Assembly (NCBI GenBank): GCA_900239685.1
Contig: OENT01000266.1
Span: forward strand, 62,001-126,000
From: Rotaria macrura
Taxonomy: Eukaryota > Rotifera > Eurotatoria > Philodinida > Philodinidae
DNA length: 64,000 nt
Direction: 5' to 3'
In this document: positions 59,463-64,000 of the stretch, piece after piece
Numbering within the stretch: the first letter of the stretch is position 1
Layout: each line of letters opens with the position of its first letter
The notes under the pieces: model-generated
Databases searched by the model: none
Told to the model about the DNA's origin: nothing
Seen by the model: the letters and a program-made list of their open reading frames with translations, nothing else
Translations under genes and position numbers: made by a program

Positions 59463-62065
59463 TCATTGACGATGCTTATAGAGTATGTGTTCATTGATTT
59501 GTTCTACTCTAGTTAGACCACAACCAGCCATATCATATGTCAACTCCCGTTTTAATTGATTCAGTACAGCCTCTACACCATTATGACCTCCACATGCTAA
59601 ACCAAACAAAATAGGCCGACCAATTAATATACCTTTTGCACCCAAAGCTAAACATTTCAAGACATCAGTTCCCGTCCGTATGCCACTATCAATAAACACT
59701 TCACAAGAGCCATTAACGAATTCTACAATATTTTTCAAGCATTCAATAGCCGACAGTCCACTATCCATTTGACGACCACCATGATTACTATGAAGAAATA
59801 TTAGAATAGTTTAAAGGTGAGAACTAAAATTGAACTCACCTAACCACGATTCCATTAGCACCATATTCTAAAGCTAATTTCGCATCATCGACAGTTAGAA
59901 TTCCTTTACAAACTATGGGCAATTTAGTTAAAGATCTCAGCCACCGAAATTCTTTCCAGGTTAACTTCTCATTCGGTGTACGTTCATCTAATCTTTGATT
60001 GAACATCAATTTTTCAGGTGAGGTATTTGGCGTACGTAATATATCTGCTAAATCTGCATCTTTTTTACGTTCGATTGCTCGAAGAAAGCTTGTTTCATGA
60101 ATTGTACGAACTCGTTCATGTGGATGATCACATGTAACAACAATTGCTTTGAATGAGTGCTGCTCAGCTAATAATATACATTGTTCAAGCAATTGTTTTG
60201 GAGATGATAAATACACATGTAACCATTTCGGGCCTAATGCGAAAAAAATAAGGTACGTCGGGAATTAGTCTACAAATGTCATGCAAGATCATGAATGAAC
60301 AACACTAATTTTCGTAAAACGCGCGTAAAAATCAATGCTGAGATATATAGCGATAAAAGTAAAATGCACGTCTCGTGTTGATCACATGGATATCGAACAA
60401 ATAGAACTCATATTCTATTTGTTTATCGCCCATGAAACAGAAGAAAATGTATATTTTTCAATTGAAATCTTTTGCACTGCCGAAGATGAGCTGATCAATG
60501 TATAGAGAAATTTCGTTATTGAGTCTATCGAGTTAATTAATATTCATATTTTAATTCAAGTAGAGGTTTACGATTCGTTTCTTACGGTTAGAATGAAGCT
60601 GTTTTCTATCGATATCCAAACCAAAACATGCATTTACATCCACATTTCACTTTCCTAATAATCACGCTCAACACTTTTGTATGATGCCATCGGTCTATCA
60701 AAGAGCAGAAAAGCTATCATTCTGACTTTTTAGATGATATTGTGACTTCATATCTATAGTTAGTATCTAAGGGTTTCACTCGGTAAATATCGCTCGTTTT
60801 AGCAGTTAATAAAACTACCTCCAAACCATCGATTGGCAGCTTCTAATATCTAAATCGCTTTTTTTCGGGGTTCCTGATAAGATTCTGATCGAGACATGAC
60901 AGGAATTCATCGGCTCTACTAGATTAGTCGCTAAGTCAATCGTTAGCAGAGGTAAAATTACTTTTGATGTTTAGTTTTCGGATTCAGAAGTCAAATGATT
61001 ATTTTTAAATACCATGATCATGACATGTTGGCCCAGTAAAAGAAAAACAAAACAAGCTTTAAGTCACGAGTACATTTACTGATACAGTGACAATTAAAAT
61101 AGTTCCATTTACGCTCACCTTTGCGAATTAGGGTTCAGTTCTGATATGTGCCTGCATTCTAGATGCACCATTTATTATGTACTAACAGACAGTAAGAGTA
61201 TACAACTCCCTTTACCATGATAAATGTTAACTCTAGAGAAAAGAGCAGCTACTTTACTGACAACTAGCTTACTAGAAAATGTGATAGATTCTTATTTTGA
61301 CTTTTTCTAAACTTTCAGCTCACCATCTGTCTTCAGAACATCTTCTACAGGCACAGTTGATAAAGACCAATTATATATGTAAATTGATTGAGAGCTTGAT
61401 GCACCATGTGCAGTACCCAGTTCGCCTTCATTATGTGCTAGACGATGAAATGCTGTTGGTGCTATAATTATGGGATTATTATATGTATGACTAAAGAGAG
61501 AATTGTTAATATATATATATATATATATATACATTGCGATGACTCTTTTTCAGATAAAATATCTGTTCATACCCAAAGATTACTGTCTCTAGTGATATGT
61601 TGCTCACATCAGTTAACGCTCTTGGTATAATTTTCAGATGTCGATTAAAATATTCACGAGAAGATTGATATGTGCAACCATAGCCAACTTGATAACTGAA
61701 ATAATTGAAACGATGTGGTAGCATTCGTTTTTTAGCAAAATATTCAAAATCATCAAGCGAATGGCATTCCAAATAGTCGTTTACCTAGAGAACGACAATG
61801 ATAACAAGGAAATATATGATAGGGAACAAGTAGCACATACTTCTTCATTACGTTGTGATCGTTTTTTTCTATAATATCTGATGATAAAGTACAGTCCGGT
61901 AGCACCGATAGTTAGGAGACAAAACTTATGAGCTAGGTAGACAAATAAACATGATCAATTTATAGAAGTGGCGATCATGTCGTGGATTATGTTTATTATT
62001 AGCATATTACAATCAAATGGATTAAGGAAGCCAATATACTTACCGTTACTTAATATTGAAGACAT
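59463..62065 (-). CDS. FMN-dependent 2-hydroxyacid oxidase, membrane-anchored (HAO/glycolate-oxidase family)
   Basis: Family members oxidise 2-hydroxyacids such as glycolate to 2-oxoacids using FMN. Exons on the minus strand: 62065-62044, 61932-61841, 61784-61573, 61490-61324, 60233-59840, 59787-59463, giving 403 aa with all phases matching. Visible family features: PIIIAPTAFHRLAHNEGE, the FMN-site lysine in LPIVCKGIL, the catalytic His and Arg in VSNHGGRQMD, then FIDSGIRTGTDVLKCLALGA and IGRP. The Asp of VTCDHPHERVR matches Asp157 of spinach enzyme. Odd points: the position of catalytic Tyr129 (LYVYKDR in plants) reads VYLSSPK, so it appears to be Ser; and residues about 11-27 (FCLLTIGATGLYFIIRYY) form an N-terminal membrane helix followed by a basic patch, not seen in peroxisomal HAO1. 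The C-terminus, KHRQ, is not a peroxisomal signal. Intron 4 is 1090 bp; the others are 55-111 bp. Confidence 0.88.
60234..61323. other. Long intron of the oxidase gene
   Basis: 1.09 kb between exons 4 and 5, about twenty times the usual intron size here. Donor GTGAGC and acceptor GCATTAG are good, and the codon they interrupt completes the conserved DGPKWLHVY. I see no coding stretch or clear repeat in it. Confidence 0.6.
61509..61531. repeat. TA microsatellite in an oxidase-gene intron
   Basis: Eleven TA units lie inside the 82-bp intron between exons 3 and 4 (61491-61572), within about 20 bases of the acceptor. Confidence 0.85.
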
Positions 62066-64000
62066 GCTAAACTATAAAAAGATTCGAACTTATTTGGAAT
62101 TATGATTGAATCACATGATAATCCGAACAATATCTCAAACGTTTTGCTTATGATCAGTGGGTATACTACGTTGTATTTTTTTCAGGAGTAAAGCAAGAGA
62201 GAATTCTTTATCGGGAAAATTATTTTATGACACTCAACGAATAGTGACATATAAATTTTTTTATGATTTAAACGATGAGTTTCTAGCTTGTGTTTTGTCT
62301 TTTTTTCTCGAAGTACAGTATTCTCATACTGAATCAAAACTCAAGCAATAACCTGATAAAAATGAGTTTAAAATAAATGACTGACTTGATCACTAGAAAG
62401 GTTGTTGTTGCTTATAGAACTTTTAAATGTACATTCAGTAATATTTTCTCTTGAAAGGTTATTTTTACAACGATGATCTGTATGACCAATTCAACTACGT
62501 ACCAACATAAAGTCTCAAGATTTTAATTCTCAGTTCAAAATTTGAACTGAGAATACATTCGTAAAATAAAATTTATACAAAGTATGTAAATGAAAGAATA
62601 TCAAAAACTAGAATAGTGACAAATCTTTGGACAGATGTTTTGGTTGTTCTCGAAAACTTTCAGTAGAAATTTACTATCGACTTTCTGATTCATTATCAGG
62701 TGTGTTAAGCAATCAAACGCGTTTATTAACTCCTCATAGAAAGTTAGAATTATAGTTACAAGTGTCGAATAGGCCTATAAGATTTTTGTTTTCATAAAGG
62801 TTCTTCTGTCGAACAGTTTGATTGATTTATGAATAATTTTTACTTTGTCGTATCTTCGAAGGTTGTGTTATTTTCAATGAAGACAAGTGAAAAGTAAATT
62901 TTTTTTATTCTTCTTGTCTACTCAGATAACTTTCTCACTTCAAATCTTTACATGATTTCCTAGGATTAGAAAGTAAAGATATGAAGGAATACTTTCTTTA
63001 AAATGTATTTTGGTGATACCCATTGGACACAGTATTGCAAGAAAGTCATGACTGATAATAGCAGAAAACGACTCTCAACTGATCGCACTGATTTGACGTA
63101 CATTTCTAGGGTAGATGAGCAAACAAACATAAATTCATTTTACAAGTACAGTTACTCAAATGAATTTTAGTAAAATTCTCTATTAGTATGTTTTGCAGAA
63201 AAGATATGTAGAAAAGGGATAGGCTCGAAGGAAAATCAAGTTTGTTGAAGTCAAATCGATTCACTTATTTTTTTGAACAGATTCGTGTATCAGTAGTTTT
63301 TGTATTCTTGTCCACAATCACTTTTTTTTCAGAAATTCCACATTTCGAATTTCAATAGGAAAAGTCTTATCGACGTGTCCTCAAACTTGACGGGTCTATG
63401 AAAAATGACGAAAGATTACTTTTTCTCATGATGTTTTTTAGAGCATTCACTTTGCCAAAACCTTGCATGTGCATATTGTTACACAGAAGCTATCAAGCGG
63501 TTTGATTTTTTACCTTAAATTTCTCCTTTTATGGTCTATGTTCGTAGAAGGTATCTCTTTGAAAGTCAAAGTTGGATTCTTTTCGCGATATTCTTGAAGG
63601 AGATCATGGCAATATTCCGAATCAATTGAAGAAACTGACGATGTTTCAATAAAAACGAACCAATATTCAAAATTCTTTTAATAATTGTCAGATTTGATTC
63701 TTTACTAAATACAATAAAGATGATAGTCATACGAAAGAGATTGAACACAAAAAGTTTTAGTTTTTGAGAAAGACATCAAAGATTTCGCCAAATGGGATAC
63801 TCGAAAAAAATCATGAAAAAAAGTAATCTTTCTTCATTTTTCATAGATGTGTCAAGTACGAGGTTAAATTTTCACTCCATAGACTTCATCTCGTGATCCG
63901 TAATAGAACTTATGAAAAAGAAAATCTCTATATCGTTTAATGCAGAATATTGTAGGGTTTACGATTTGTTTGATAATATCCGTAGGACTTTCCCTATTAA
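62066..64000. other. Gene-poor region at the right edge
   Basis: 1.9 kb upstream of the oxidase start codon. I see no gene; its left end must contain the oxidase promoter. An 18-base near-perfect hairpin, TTCTCAGTTCAAAATTTGAACTGAGAA, lies near 62527-62553. The frames 62157-62351 and 63566-63748 have no motif. Confidence 0.45.
62527..62553. repeat. Perfect palindrome
   Basis: TTCTCAGTTCAAA is followed, with a single base between, by its exact complement TTTGAACTGAGAA, making a 13-bp stem with almost no loop. It lies in intergenic DNA with no gene nearby; its role is unknown. Confidence 0.75.

Noticed and set aside
1-64000. CRISPR arrays, bacterial operons, ribosome binding sites, rRNA genes
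   Set aside because: The spliced metazoan genes show eukaryotic nuclear DNA; no regularly spaced direct repeats and no rRNA-like sequence were seen. I also looked for a rotifer-type spliced leader sequence from memory and did not see one.

Overview
The window looks like nuclear DNA of a small invertebrate. It is AT-rich, the genes are spliced with mostly 50-85 bp GT-AG introns, and the recognisable proteins are metazoan (ARL8, MED7, Mondo/MLXIP, a SAMD3-like protein, MARVEL proteins, a cadherin). Compact introns together with one intronless, bacterial/fungal-looking flavoprotein suggest a bdelloid rotifer or similar animal. That placement is inference. All exon models were built by eye from reading frame, splice sites and remembered family motifs; no search was run.

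Layout. 1-6339: no gene seen. 6340-7205 (-): ARL8, six exons including a 13-nt microexon. 8713-10203 (+): intronless FAD oxidoreductase with a C-terminal membrane tail. 11166-11807 (+): Mediator subunit MED7, two exons. 13771-14508 (+): membrane-anchored GNAT acetyltransferase. 20356-21666 (+): single-exon two-repeat cadherin. 24450-29279 (+): an unrecognised gene with a duplicated internal domain (28439-29279), preceded by a broken paralogue (24450-26921). The last exon of that paralogue is split by a 1136-bp transposon that has 35-bp inverted ends, a perfect 10-bp target duplication and an internal 367-bp foldback. 29280-36403: gene-poor. 36404-40153 (+): ten-exon SAMD3-like gene. 40326-40820 (-) and 40935-45327 (+): two divergent MARVEL-type four-helix genes; the second has a 3.9-kb intron holding a foldback element. 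46887-55479 (-): Mondo/MLXIP bHLH-zipper factor, at least 15 exons. 59463-62065 (-): FMN-dependent 2-hydroxyacid oxidase with an N-terminal membrane anchor. 62066-64000: no gene seen.

The genes do not form one pathway. They are a lysosomal GTPase, Mediator and Mondo transcription factors, membrane proteins and two flavoenzymes. Two observations stand out. One is the tandem family of unknown genes, where the transposon can be lined up with its uninterrupted neighbour to the base. The other is the divergent MARVEL pair sharing a 114-bp intergenic region. Most introns are tiny, while a few of 0.6-3.9 kb hold repeats or unexplained sequence.
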